A stretch of 5,710 nt of DNA, from assembly GCA_030037405.1 (NCBI GenBank), contig JASHRK010000044.1:1-5710 (forward strand). Direction: 5' to 3'. Shown here piece by piece: positions 1 to 5,710 of this stretch. This DNA comes from Acidimicrobiales bacterium. Its GTDB lineage: Bacteria; Actinomycetota; Acidimicrobiia; Acidimicrobiales; Bog-793. Numbering within the stretch: position 1 is the first letter of the stretch; each line of letters starts with the position of its first letter. The notes under the pieces were generated by a model. That model searched no databases, was not told the origin of the DNA, and saw nothing but the letters and a program-made list of their open reading frames with translations. The position numbers and the translations under genes are program-made.

Positions 1-1218
1 GTAGGCGTGCGACACGTGGGCGGAGGCGACGAGGAGCCCCTCGATTGCCGTGAGGGCTTCGATGGCGTCGTCGTAGAGGCCGGCGAGATCGGCCCAGCGA
101 GCCGCCACCTCGATCGTGTCGACGACGATCCCGGCCCGGACGGCGGGGGCCAGAGCCGACACGTCGTTTCTCTCCTCGAGCCAACGGGCGACGAGAGTGG
201 CCTCGAGCCGTTCGCCTCCTGCGGCGCCGCTCTCACGCTCGAGCACCTCCATGGTTGGACCGACGAAGGCCTCGTCTCCCTCGTCGAGGGCTATGAGGAC
301 GTTGCCGCCATCCCGGTCGAAGCTCCGCGCCGCTTCCCGCTCGTCGTAGAGGCGGAGCACCGCCGGGCTCGCCCCCGCCCGAAGAGTGCGGCGGAGCGCC
401 TCGAGCCCGGCCACAAGAGAGGGAAACGCCCACGCCTGGCGCTCCTCGTGTTGCGGGAGAGGGTGGGCGCGCAGGCAGGCGGCCGTGACGATCCCGAGCG
501 TTCCCTCGCTCCCGACGAAGAGCTGCGTCAGGTCTGGGCCGGTAGCCGAGCGGGGCCCACATCCCTGCAGGGCGCCGGTGCGCACGACGCGACCGTCGGC
601 GAGGACGACCTCGAGCCCGGCAACGATGTCCTCGATCTTCCCGTAGCGCGTGGAGTACTGGCCGGCGCCGCGACAGGCGACCCAACCCCCGACGGTGGCG
701 AGGTCTATCGACTGGGGACGGTGGCCGATGGTGAGCCCGTGGATCGAGGAGAGCTCTGCCTCGAGCTCTCGACCGATCGTCCCGGCCGCCACCGTGACGA
801 GAAGTGAGGCCGGGTCGACTTCGCCGACTCCGCTCAGGCCGCAGCAGTCGAGGGCGATGCCGCCGAAGACCGGGACGGCACCTCCGCAGACGCCCGATCG
901 ACCGCCTGAGGCCGTGACAGGTGCCCCTGATGCGTTGGCGGCACGGAGGATGGAGACGACCTGCTCTCTCGTCGCCGGCCTGGCGACGACACCCGGGCGT
1001 CTCGGAGCCCGCCCCTCCAGCGCCCAGTGGAGCGCGAGCGGCCACCAGTCCCGCGCCGCGGCGGCGAGCGCCTCGGGTGCGGTCGACATCTCGGTGCCGC
1101 TTGCCTCGAGGTCGGCCAGCAGCCCGGGTGGGAGCTCGCAGGGTGTTGCCGAGAAGACGTCCTCGAGCTCGCCTGCCCGCACCCCCCACTCGATCGGGGG
1201 AGCGGCGTAAGGGTTCAT
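1..1218 (-). CDS. AGPS-like FAD-binding oxidoreductase, 3' end beyond the window
   Basis: The gene reads leftward from ATG at 1218 and stays open for 406 codons to the window edge, so the C-terminus is missing. The protein looks like the alkyl-dihydroxyacetonephosphate synthase branch of the PCMH/VAO flavoproteins. Visible are the first FAD loop (SGGRSGVCGG, about residues 104-113), GHRPQSIDLATVGGWVACR (165-183), YGKIEDIV (192-199), GPDLTQLFVGSEGTLGIVT (227-245) and a late HVSHAY (401-406) that precedes the substrate and active-site histidine region in this family. About 120 residues are probably absent. AGPS swaps the acyl chain of acyl-DHAP for a fatty alcohol in ether-lipid synthesis; bacterial relatives are mostly uncharacterised, so the reaction is not assured. 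The start is set by an ATGA overlap with the glpD stop, implying one transcript and coupled translation. Codon use resembles the neighbouring genes. Family call is strong; the exact substrate is inference. Confidence 0.87.
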   Translation of the reverse strand, partial: MNPYAAPPIEWGVRAGELEDVFSATPCELPPGLLADLEASGTEMSTAPEALAAAARDWWPLALHWALEGRAPRRPGVVARPATREQVVSILRAANASGAPVTASGGRSGVCGGAVPVFGGIALDCCGLSGVGEVDPASLLVTVAAGTIGRELEAELSSIHGLTIGHRPQSIDLATVGGWVACRGAGQYSTRYGKIEDIVAGLEVVLADGRVVRTGALQGCGPRSATGPDLTQLFVGSEGTLGIVTAACLRAHPLPQHEERQAWAFPSLVAGLEALRRTLRAGASPAVLRLYDEREAARSFDRDGGNVLIALDEGDEAFVGPTMEVLERESGAAGGERLEATLVARWLEERNDVSALAPAVRAGIVVDTIEVAARWADLAGLYDDAIEALTAIEGLLVASAHVSHAY

Positions 1219-2852
1219 GACGTTGCCAGGGCGTCGAAGGCGTCCGCGGCGTGGCGCCGCTTGCCCGTGTCCCAGCCGAGCTCGTCTCCTACCAGCTCGG
1301 CGACACGGGGCGCCCCCTCGCGGGTGGCGCGGGCGTCGAGCAGGAGTGCTCGCGTCCTGCGGGCGAGGACGTCCTCGAGCTCTCTCGCCATCTCGTAGCG
1401 CACGGCGAACACCGCCTCCGCCGCTATGTAGGGCAGGCCGGCTACTAGCGGCTCGGCAAGCTCGGGCCGCTCGCGCACGAGGCGGAGCACGGCGCCCGCC
1501 TCGCTCCCGTAGCGAGCCTCGAGGTGTGCGAGGAGCCACGGCTCGAAGCCCTTTGCGGTGCTGCTCAGGTCGCTTCCCGCGGCCCCCCGCAGCTTGAGCC
1601 GGCGAGTGCGGCAAGGGCGGGCGTCCACGCCGGCCACGCGGACCGCGGCGTCCACGGCGTCCTCGGCCATCTTCCGGTAGGTGGTGAGCTTGCCGCCCGT
1701 GACGGTCACGAGGCCCTCTCTCGAGACGGTGACCTGATGGCGCCGGGAGAGGTCTGCCGTGCGTTCGCCGGGCGGGCGTCGGCCCGAAGGGTTCGGCGCG
1801 AGCAGCGGGCGCAGCCCTGCCCAGCTGCCTGTCACGTCTGCCGCCGTGAGCGGTTCGCTCACGGCGGCGTTGACCGCTCTGAGGAGGTAGTCGACGTCCT
1901 CGGGCTCCACCGTCGGGCTGTCCATCGGTCCGTCGTAATCGGTGTCTGTCGTACCGATGTAGGTGTGATCGCCCCAAGGGATCACGAATATCGTGCGCCG
2001 GTCATTCGGGACGGGGAGGATCGCGGCCATCTCGCAGGGGAGCTTGGCGCGCTCGACGGCGACGTGGACCCCCTTGGCGGGGCGGAGCGAGCGCGGGTGC
2101 GCCCCCTCGGCAAGGGCGCGCACCTCGTCGGCGAAGACGCCGGTGGCGTTGACGACGCACCGGGCGCGGACGGCAAAGGGCGGCTTGTCGCCCGGGTCGA
2201 CGAGCACTTCTGTCAGCCCACCGCCGCGAGCGGTCGAGATGCCCGTGACGGTGGCGTGGTTGGCGGCCACGCCGCCGTGGGAGAGCACGGCCGTCCGCAT
2301 CACCTCGAGGGTGAGGCGGGCATCGTCGGCCCGGGCGTCGAAGTAGACGAAACCGGCAACGAGGCGGTCCCGGCGCAGCGTCGGGAGCTTGCGGGCGATC
2401 TCGTCTGCCGAGACCCTCCGGTGGCGCTTGCCGATCCTCCAGCCGCCCGAGAGGTCGTAGAGCCAGAGAGCGACCGAGTAGGAGTGGGCGACGGCTCGGT
2501 CGAGCACTTTGCCGCTCCCGAGCAACGGCACAAGAAACGGCAGCGGTTCCACGAGATGCGGGGCGTTCCGGAGGAGCCGCTGACGTTCGACGAGGTTCTC
2601 GTGGACGAGACCGAGCTCGTGCTGCTTCAGGTAGCGAAGCCCCCCGTGTACGAGCTTGGAGGACTTGGACGACGTGCCCGAGGCGAAGTCGTCCCGCTCG
2701 ATCAGGCAGGTGGTGAGCCCACGGCTGGCGGCGTCGAGGAGGACCCCGGCTCCCGTGATCCCTCCGCCGACGACGAGGACGTCGAAGTCGCCGGACTCCA
2801 GGCTCTCCAAGGCCACCGCTCGATCGAAGACGGTGACCGGCGGGATGGGCAT
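1215..2852 (-). CDS. glpD: Glycerol-3-phosphate dehydrogenase, FAD-dependent (aerobic GlpD type)
   Basis: This 545-residue flavoprotein oxidises sn-glycerol 3-phosphate to dihydroxyacetone phosphate and passes electrons to the quinone pool at the inner face of the membrane. Seen in order: a Rossmann FAD motif VLVVGGGITGAG (residues 25-36) with Glu52 in LIERDD, SGTSSKSSKLVHGGLRYL (58-75), YFDARADDARL, NATGVFAD, GTTDTDYDG, TGSWAGLRPLL and the C-terminal FAD segment VTVTGGKLTTYRKMAEDA, followed by a helical DAO-C-type tail. No membrane span is evident, as expected for this peripheral enzyme. The ATG at 2852 is preferred because it puts about 24 residues before the Rossmann fold, as in homologues, but it has no clear Shine-Dalgarno. 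In-frame ATGs at 2915 and 2954 lie in the tandem repeat and would add 21 or 34 Arg/Gly-rich residues. Its TGA overlaps the ATG of the following FAD oxidoreductase gene. No convincing promoter was seen for it. Confidence 0.96.
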   Translation of the reverse strand: MPIPPVTVFDRAVALESLESGDFDVLVVGGGITGAGVLLDAASRGLTTCLIERDDFASGTSSKSSKLVHGGLRYLKQHELGLVHENLVERQRLLRNAPHLVEPLPFLVPLLGSGKVLDRAVAHSYSVALWLYDLSGGWRIGKRHRRVSADEIARKLPTLRRDRLVAGFVYFDARADDARLTLEVMRTAVLSHGGVAANHATVTGISTARGGGLTEVLVDPGDKPPFAVRARCVVNATGVFADEVRALAEGAHPRSLRPAKGVHVAVERAKLPCEMAAILPVPNDRRTIFVIPWGDHTYIGTTDTDYDGPMDSPTVEPEDVDYLLRAVNAAVSEPLTAADVTGSWAGLRPLLAPNPSGRRPPGERTADLSRRHQVTVSREGLVTVTGGKLTTYRKMAEDAVDAAVRVAGVDARPCRTRRLKLRGAAGSDLSSTAKGFEPWLLAHLEARYGSEAGAVLRLVRERPELAEPLVAGLPYIAAEAVFAVRYEMARELEDVLARRTRALLLDARATREGAPRVAELVGDELGWDTGKRRHAADAFDALATS

Positions 2853-2885
2853 CTGCGACAGCTTGCCACAGGCACCGGTGGCCAG

Positions 2886-2962
2886 GGCCTGCCCGCGTCC
2901 CGGCCGACGGACCATACTCCCAGAGGCCTGCCCACGTCCCGGGCGGCGGATCATACTCCTAG
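2886..2962. repeat. Two 38-bp direct repeats with 39-bp period upstream of glpD
   Basis: Copies at 2886-2923 and 2925-2962 differ at 5 of 38 positions and are separated by one base. On the minus strand each contains GGAGTATG; the following bases give TATGAT or TATGGT, which resemble -10 hexamers. The period is a multiple of three, so the glpD frame continues through and would read two 13-residue units beginning MIRRPGRGQA and MVRRPGRGQA. Of the five differences in that frame, three are synonymous and one is Ile/Val. The repeat could be a binding-site pair, tandem promoter elements, a dispersed repeat family, or a genuine N-terminal extension of GlpD. The repeat itself is certain; its role is unknown. 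Confidence 0.9.
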
Positions 2963-2975
2963 TTGGGAGAAGGTG

Positions 2976-3005
2976 TTGACAAAAGAGCGTCCGCTCGGCG
3001 ATAAT
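2976..3005 (+). promoter_or_regulatory. Near-consensus housekeeping-type promoter for the leader ORF and whiB
   Basis: The -35 box TTGACA (2976-2981) is a perfect match and the -10 box GATAAT (3000-3005) matches five of six bases, separated by 18 bp. Transcription would start near 3012, leaving about 24 nt before the leader ORF and about 98 nt before the whiB ATG. Such a match is rare by chance in DNA this GC-rich. The AT-rich block around 3000-3010 (ATAATTAGAT) is nearly symmetric and might also serve a leftward promoter, but no good leftward -35 box was found. Confidence 0.8.
2985..2996. promoter_or_regulatory. Inverted repeat inside the promoter spacer, candidate operator
   Basis: GAGCG-TC-CGCTC is a perfect 5-bp inverted repeat with a 2-base centre, lying wholly between the -35 and -10 boxes. 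Its position would let a dimeric regulator control this promoter. The arms are short and the site may be fortuitous in GC-rich DNA. No candidate regulator can be named beyond the adjacent WhiB itself, which does not usually bind simple palindromes. Confidence 0.35.
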
Positions 3006-3024
3006 TAGATTTCCCCCGAAGAGC

Positions 3025-3030
3025 AGGTGG
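3025..3030 (+). promoter_or_regulatory. Shine-Dalgarno of the whiB leader ORF
   Basis: AGGTGG ends 5 nt before the ATG at 3036 and matches the AGGAGG consensus at five of six bases. It is a much clearer ribosome site than anything in front of the whiB ATG, which is the main argument that the leader ORF is translated. Confidence 0.6.
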
Positions 3031-3035
3031 TACTG

Positions 3036-3113
3036 ATGGCGGCGCATTCAGGGGAACCAATATTCAAGTGGGGCGATCTTCGCGCACCAGACCTAGAGAG
3101 TGAAGAGCAATGA
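3036..3113 (+). CDS. 25-codon leader ORF overlapping the whiB start (uORF)
   Basis: A short ORF beginning MAAHSGEPIF and ending DLESEEQ lies in the whiB leader. It is preceded by AGGTGG at good spacing, starts about 24 nt below the predicted transcript start, and its TGA (3111-3113) overlaps the whiB ATG (3110-3112), giving ATGA. This is the geometry of translational coupling: ribosomes ending here could start whiB, which has only a purine-rich weak site of its own. Third codon positions are only about half G or C and include rare-type codons such as ATA and CTA, unlike the flanking genes; that argues for a regulatory leader rather than a conserved protein, or for non-coding leader RNA. No domain, signal peptide or membrane segment is present. 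I do not recognise the peptide. Confidence 0.5.
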   Translation: MAAHSGEPIFKWGDLRAPDLESEEQ

Positions 3114-3340
3114 ACGCCACGTGGCGCAACAGAGCCGCATGCCGGGGACTTGACCCCGACATCTTCTACCCGGCGTCGGACGAGGACGCCTGGGAGGCGA
3201 AGGCCGTCTGCGACGCGTGTCCCGTGCGCGAGGCCTGCCTCGAGCACGCGCTCGCCGCCCGCGAGCGCGAGGGGGTTTGGGGCGGAGCCACCGAGCGCGA
3301 GCGGCGCCGCATCCTTCGTCATCGCCGGCGGTCCGCTTAA
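3110..3340 (+). CDS. WhiB-family [4Fe-4S] transcriptional regulator
   Basis: A 76-residue WhiB-like protein. Four cysteines, Cys11, Cys34, Cys37 and Cys43, form the family's C-x(n)-C-x2-C-x5-C cluster ligands, within RAACRG and VCDACPVREAC. The GVWGG turn (residues 55-59) is followed by an Arg-rich tail, RERRRILRHRRR, expected to contact DNA. Family members bind a redox- and NO-sensitive iron-sulfur cluster and act with the primary sigma factor in the cytoplasm. The N-terminal TWRNRAACRGLDPDIFYP resembles short WhiB1/WhiB2-like proteins, and no AT-hook of the WhiB7 type is seen, so no subfamily name is given. The ATG at 3110 fits the family length. It overlaps the leader ORF stop and has only a weak purine-rich site upstream, suggesting coupled translation. 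The stop codon lies inside a 19-bp tandem duplication. Targets are unknown. Confidence 0.95.
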   Translation: MNATWRNRAACRGLDPDIFYPASDEDAWEAKAVCDACPVREACLEHALAAREREGVWGGATERERRRILRHRRRSA

Positions 3341-3358
3341 TCGCCGGCGGTGTGCTTA
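3321..3358. repeat. 19-bp tandem duplication across the whiB stop codon
   Basis: Copies at 3321-3339 and 3340-3358 match at 17 of 19 bases, the two differences being adjacent. The first copy carries the whiB TAA (completed by the next base), and the second would place a TAG at the same spot. It therefore looks like a slippage-type duplication of the gene's 3' end that left the protein length unchanged and added 19 bp before the acyl-CoA dehydrogenase gene. Confidence 0.85.
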
Positions 3359-3371
3359 GTAGCCTTCCTGC

Positions 3372-4547
3372 GTGGAGTTCACCCTCTCTGACGAGCTGAG
3401 CCAGCTACAGGAGACCGTCCGTCGTTTCGCCAGGGAGAAGGTGAAGCCGCGGGCGCGGGAGATCGACGAGTCGGGCGACTACCCGCAGGACCTCTTTGAG
3501 GACTTCGCCGCCGCCTCCCTGCTCGGGCTGTGCATACCCGAGCAGTACGGTGGATCGGGGGCCGGGATCATGGGTCTCACCATCGCCATCGAAGAGGTGG
3601 CGAAGTACTCGAGCACCGCCGCTCTGATGCTCCTCCTCACGCGGCTCCCGACGGGCCCTGTCATGATCGCCGGCTCGGAGGAGCAGAAGAAGAGGTACCT
3701 TCCCGGGATCGCGGACGGGACGACTCGGGCCGCCTTCGGCCTCTCCGAGCCCGGGGCGGGAAGCGACGTCGTTGGCATGCGCACGCGGGCGACGCCAGAC
3801 GCGGGCGAAGAGGGGGGCTACGTCCTGAACGGCACCAAGTGCTGGATGTCGGGCGTCGCCCAGGCCGACTGGTACACCGTCTTCGCCAAGACGGGCGATC
3901 CGGCGAGCCGCCGGCACGACTCGATCACGGCCTTCATCGTGGACCGCTCCTCTCCGGGACTAAGCGTCGGCTCGATAGACCGCAAGATGGGCGTGCGGGG
4001 GGTCGACACCGGCGAGCTCCTCCTCGAGGACGTCCACGTGCCGAGGGAGAACGTCGTCGGGGAGGTCGGAGGGTTCCGTCTCGCCATGCTCGGCCTCAAC
4101 TCGATGAGGCCGGTCGTCGCCGCGAGGGGCATCGGCCTCGCCGAGGGCGCCCTCATGTACGCCACCGAGTACGTGAAGACGAGGAGTGCCTTTGGCGGAA
4201 CGATCGCCGACTTCCAGGGGATCCAGTGGGAGATCGCCAAGATGGCCGTCGAGATCGAGGCGGCCCGGTTGCTCACTTACAGGGCGGCCTGGCTCGCAGA
4301 TGAGGGAAAGTTCACGAGCGAGTGGGTCCCGCACCTCTCGATGGCCAAGTACCACGCTACCGAGGTAGCCGTGAAGGCGTCGGGTCTCGCCCTCCAGCTG
4401 CTCGGCGCCGCAGGCTACATGAAAGACCACCCGACCGAGCTCTGGTACCGGGATGCCCGCCAGCTCACGATCGTGGAGGGCACCTCGCAGGTGCAGCTGA
4501 ACCTGATCGGGCGGGGCGTCCTCGACCACAGTCTCTGGTGGGACTGA
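3372..4547 (+). CDS. Acyl-CoA dehydrogenase
   Basis: A complete 391-residue FAD enzyme that introduces the alpha-beta double bond into an acyl-CoA and passes electrons to electron-transfer flavoprotein. The N-terminal helical domain (about 1-120), beta domain and C-terminal helical domain are all present. First signature: FGLSEPGAGSD (122-132). Second signature: LLGAAGYMKDHPTELWYRDA, leading to IVEGTSQVQ. Glu369 in VEGTS is at the position of the catalytic base in medium- and short-chain enzymes. MGVRGVDTGELLLEDVHVP is also typical. Chain-length or branched-chain preference cannot be assigned. The GTG at 3372 is the only reasonable start, because an in-frame TAG lies at 3360-3362 and the next residues (EFTLSDEL) match the family N-terminus. 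No Shine-Dalgarno is visible in the preceding 12 bases. It sits 31 nt after whiB and 51 nt before trpD, so co-transcription is likely. Confidence 0.95.
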   Translation: MEFTLSDELSQLQETVRRFAREKVKPRAREIDESGDYPQDLFEDFAAASLLGLCIPEQYGGSGAGIMGLTIAIEEVAKYSSTAALMLLLTRLPTGPVMIAGSEEQKKRYLPGIADGTTRAAFGLSEPGAGSDVVGMRTRATPDAGEEGGYVLNGTKCWMSGVAQADWYTVFAKTGDPASRRHDSITAFIVDRSSPGLSVGSIDRKMGVRGVDTGELLLEDVHVPRENVVGEVGGFRLAMLGLNSMRPVVAARGIGLAEGALMYATEYVKTRSAFGGTIADFQGIQWEIAKMAVEIEAARLLTYRAAWLADEGKFTSEWVPHLSMAKYHATEVAVKASGLALQLLGAAGYMKDHPTELWYRDARQLTIVEGTSQVQLNLIGRGVLDHSLWWD

Positions 4548-4579
4548 CCAGGTGGTAGCAGGGACGGGGGACCTTGCCC

Positions 4580-4586
4580 GAGAAGG
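4580..4586 (+). promoter_or_regulatory. Likely trpD ribosome binding site
   Basis: GAGAAGG abuts a possible TTG start at 4587, too close to serve it, and lies 12 nt before the GTG at 4599. It is the only purine-rich site in the acyl-CoA dehydrogenase-trpD gap near the gene and so favours the GTG at 4599, or less likely the one at 4605. Confidence 0.45.
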
Positions 4587-4598
4587 TTGCGACGACTC

Positions 4599-5669
4599 GT
4601 GCCCGTGACGCTCGCTGAGCTGGGCGGGTGGCCCGGAGTGCTCGGGCGGTTGTGTCGCCGGGAGGACCTCTCTGCCGACGAGGCTGCCGCCGTGCTCGGG
4701 ACGATCCTCGCCGGCGAGGCCCTCCCCACCCAGGTCGCTGCCTTCGCGGCGGCGATGCGTGTCAAGGGCGAGACGGCAGAGGAGATGATCGGTCTCGTGA
4801 GGGCGATGCGAGAGCACGGTGAGCACGTCGCAGCCGGTCCGGGTCTGCTCGACACCTGCGGCACCGGCGGCGACCGGAGCGGCACGGTGAACGCCTCGAC
4901 GATGGCCGCCATCGTGGCGACGGCAGCCGGAGCCCGCGTCTGCAAGCACGGCGGCCGTGCGGCGAGCTCAATGACAGGGGCGGCCGACGTGCTCGAGGCG
5001 CTCGGCGTTGCCGTCGACCTCGGGCCGGATGGGGTCGCGAAGTGCATCTCCGAAGTGGGGATGGGTTTCTGCCTGGCGCCGAGGTTCCACCCGGCGATGC
5101 GGCACGCCGCACCCGTGCGCCGGGAGCTCGGCGTTCCCACGGTGTTCAACTTCCTCGGGCCCCTCGCCAACCCTGCCGGGGCCACGCGCCAGCTCGTGGG
5201 CGTGAGCGACCCCGCCATGGCTCCGAGGATGATCGCCGTCCTCGAGGCGAACGGCGCCGAACGTGCGATGGTCGTCTTCGGTCACGACGGGCTCGACGAG
5301 CTCTCGACGGGCGCCCTCTCAAGCGTCACCGAGACGAGACGGAAGCCGGACGGCAGCTACGAACGCCGTGACTACGTCGTCGACCCGACCGCTTTCGGGT
5401 TCCGCCTCTCGTCGCGAGACGAGCTCCAAGGAGGCTCTCCCGAGCACAACGCGGCCCGCGTGCGCGCCATCCTCGGGGGCGAGCCGGGCCCGCAGCGGGA
5501 CTTCCTTCTTCTCAACGCCGGTGCCGCCCTCGTCGTCTCAGGCGCTGTGCCGGAGCTCTCGGAGGGCATTGGCCTTGCTGGCGCGACCATCGACTCGGGA
5601 AAGGCGCTTTCCAGCCTGGAGGAGCTGATCCGGGTGTCTCGTGACTGCGCCGAGGCGGGCATGAGCTAG
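4599..5669 (+). CDS. trpD: Anthranilate phosphoribosyltransferase
   Basis: A complete protein of 356 residues, usual for the family. It transfers phosphoribose from PRPP to anthranilate, the second step of tryptophan synthesis, as a cytoplasmic Mg-dependent homodimer. Numbered from GTG 4599: PRPP loop CGTGGD (87-92), NAST (98-101), KHGGR (116-120), Arg174 in PVRRELG, the FNFLGPLANP stretch, and the metal-binding Asp233-Glu234 in GHDGLDE. The N-terminal LAELGGWPGVLGRL helix is typical. The family motif KHGNR reads KHGGR here, with Gly119 replacing the Asn that lines the anthranilate site; the other key residues are intact, so activity is still expected. An upstream in-frame TTG at 4587 would add four residues but abuts the ribosome site. 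No other trp gene is adjacent, so this is a stand-alone trpD behind an acyl-CoA dehydrogenase. No attenuator or T-box is visible in the 51-nt gap. Confidence 0.96.
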   Translation: MPVTLAELGGWPGVLGRLCRREDLSADEAAAVLGTILAGEALPTQVAAFAAAMRVKGETAEEMIGLVRAMREHGEHVAAGPGLLDTCGTGGDRSGTVNASTMAAIVATAAGARVCKHGGRAASSMTGAADVLEALGVAVDLGPDGVAKCISEVGMGFCLAPRFHPAMRHAAPVRRELGVPTVFNFLGPLANPAGATRQLVGVSDPAMAPRMIAVLEANGAERAMVVFGHDGLDELSTGALSSVTETRRKPDGSYERRDYVVDPTAFGFRLSSRDELQGGSPEHNAARVRAILGGEPGPQRDFLLLNAGAALVVSGAVPELSEGIGLAGATIDSGKALSSLEELIRVSRDCAEAGMS

Positions 5670-5710
5670 GCGCCTCGCTGAGGCCAACGAGCGAGCGCAG
5701 CGATGAGCTG
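5670..5710. other. Non-coding tail after trpD with a weak hairpin
   Basis: These 41 bases contain a 5-bp inverted repeat GCCTC-GCT-GAGGC (5672-5684) three bases after the trpD stop, without a U-tract, so it is only a weak terminator candidate. An ATG at 5703 is too near the edge to judge as a start. Confidence 0.3.

Noticed and set aside
7..807. A 266-codon plus-strand ORF at the left edge
   Set aside because: It is antisense to the AGPS-like gene, whose frame carries clear flavoprotein motifs.
233..1189. A 318-codon minus-strand ORF in another frame of the AGPS-like region
   Set aside because: It is an Arg-rich low-complexity translation with no motif; the frame from 1218 carries the family signatures.
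1524..3008. A 494-codon plus-strand ORF antisense to glpD
   Set aside because: It has no recognisable domain and mirrors the highly conserved glpD codons. Long antisense frames are expected in DNA with such GC-biased third positions.
2853..3047. Extension of GlpD to an ATG at 3047 (610 residues)
   Set aside because: It would run through the whiB promoter and leader, and homologues begin shortly before the Rossmann motif. Only the portion from 2954 or 2915 stays conceivable.
3073..3083. Small hairpin GCGA-TCT-TCGC in the whiB leader as an attenuator
   Set aside because: A 4-bp stem without a U-tract or a competing structure is too weak to call.
3110..3340. Naming the regulator whiB7 because of its upstream ORF
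   Set aside because: The C-terminal AT-hook typical of WhiB7 is missing and the N-terminal motif is closer to WhiB1/WhiB2-like proteins.
3960..4949. A 329-codon minus-strand ORF spanning the acyl-CoA dehydrogenase-trpD junction
   Set aside because: It is antisense to two confidently identified genes and has no domain of its own.
5672..5684. Hairpin after trpD as an intrinsic terminator
   Set aside because: The stem is only 5 bp and no U-tract follows.

Overview
The window is GC-rich DNA with strongly GC-biased third codon positions. It carries a WhiB-family iron-sulfur regulator, a family essentially confined to Actinobacteria and their phages, so the source is almost certainly an actinobacterium. 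A deep-branching or uncultured lineage is possible, but no marker here fixes the taxon. No RNA genes, CRISPR arrays, transposases or phage genes are visible.

The layout is two divergent gene blocks around a short AT-richer control region (about 2853-3109). Leftward on the minus strand lie glpD (aerobic-type glycerol-3-phosphate dehydrogenase) and, overlapping its stop codon by an ATGA, a gene for an alkyl-dihydroxyacetonephosphate synthase (AGPS)-like FAD oxidoreductase that runs off the left edge. Rightward on the plus strand lie a 25-codon leader ORF, a small whiB-like gene overlapping it, an acyl-CoA dehydrogenase gene and trpD (anthranilate phosphoribosyltransferase). The last 41 bases hold no gene that can be supported.

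The control region is the least ordinary part. A near-consensus promoter (TTGACA, 18-bp spacer, GATAAT) points at whiB, and a 12-bp inverted repeat sits inside its spacer. About 24 nt below the predicted transcript start is a good Shine-Dalgarno and a 25-codon ORF whose TGA overlaps the whiB ATG, an arrangement suggesting leader-peptide or translational-coupling control. Between this promoter and glpD lie two 38-bp near-identical direct repeats with a 39-bp period. A second, 19-bp tandem duplication lies across the whiB stop codon.

Functionally, GlpD produces dihydroxyacetone phosphate, and the AGPS family acts on acylated dihydroxyacetone phosphate, so the left pair plausibly works in glycerol-phosphate or lipid metabolism. 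The right-hand genes are probably co-transcribed, but they have no obvious shared pathway: a regulator, a fatty or branched acyl-CoA oxidation enzyme, and a stand-alone tryptophan biosynthesis enzyme. TrpD has Gly where the family's KHGNR motif has Asn. No wholly new multi-gene system is evident; the whiB leader is the best candidate for something undescribed.
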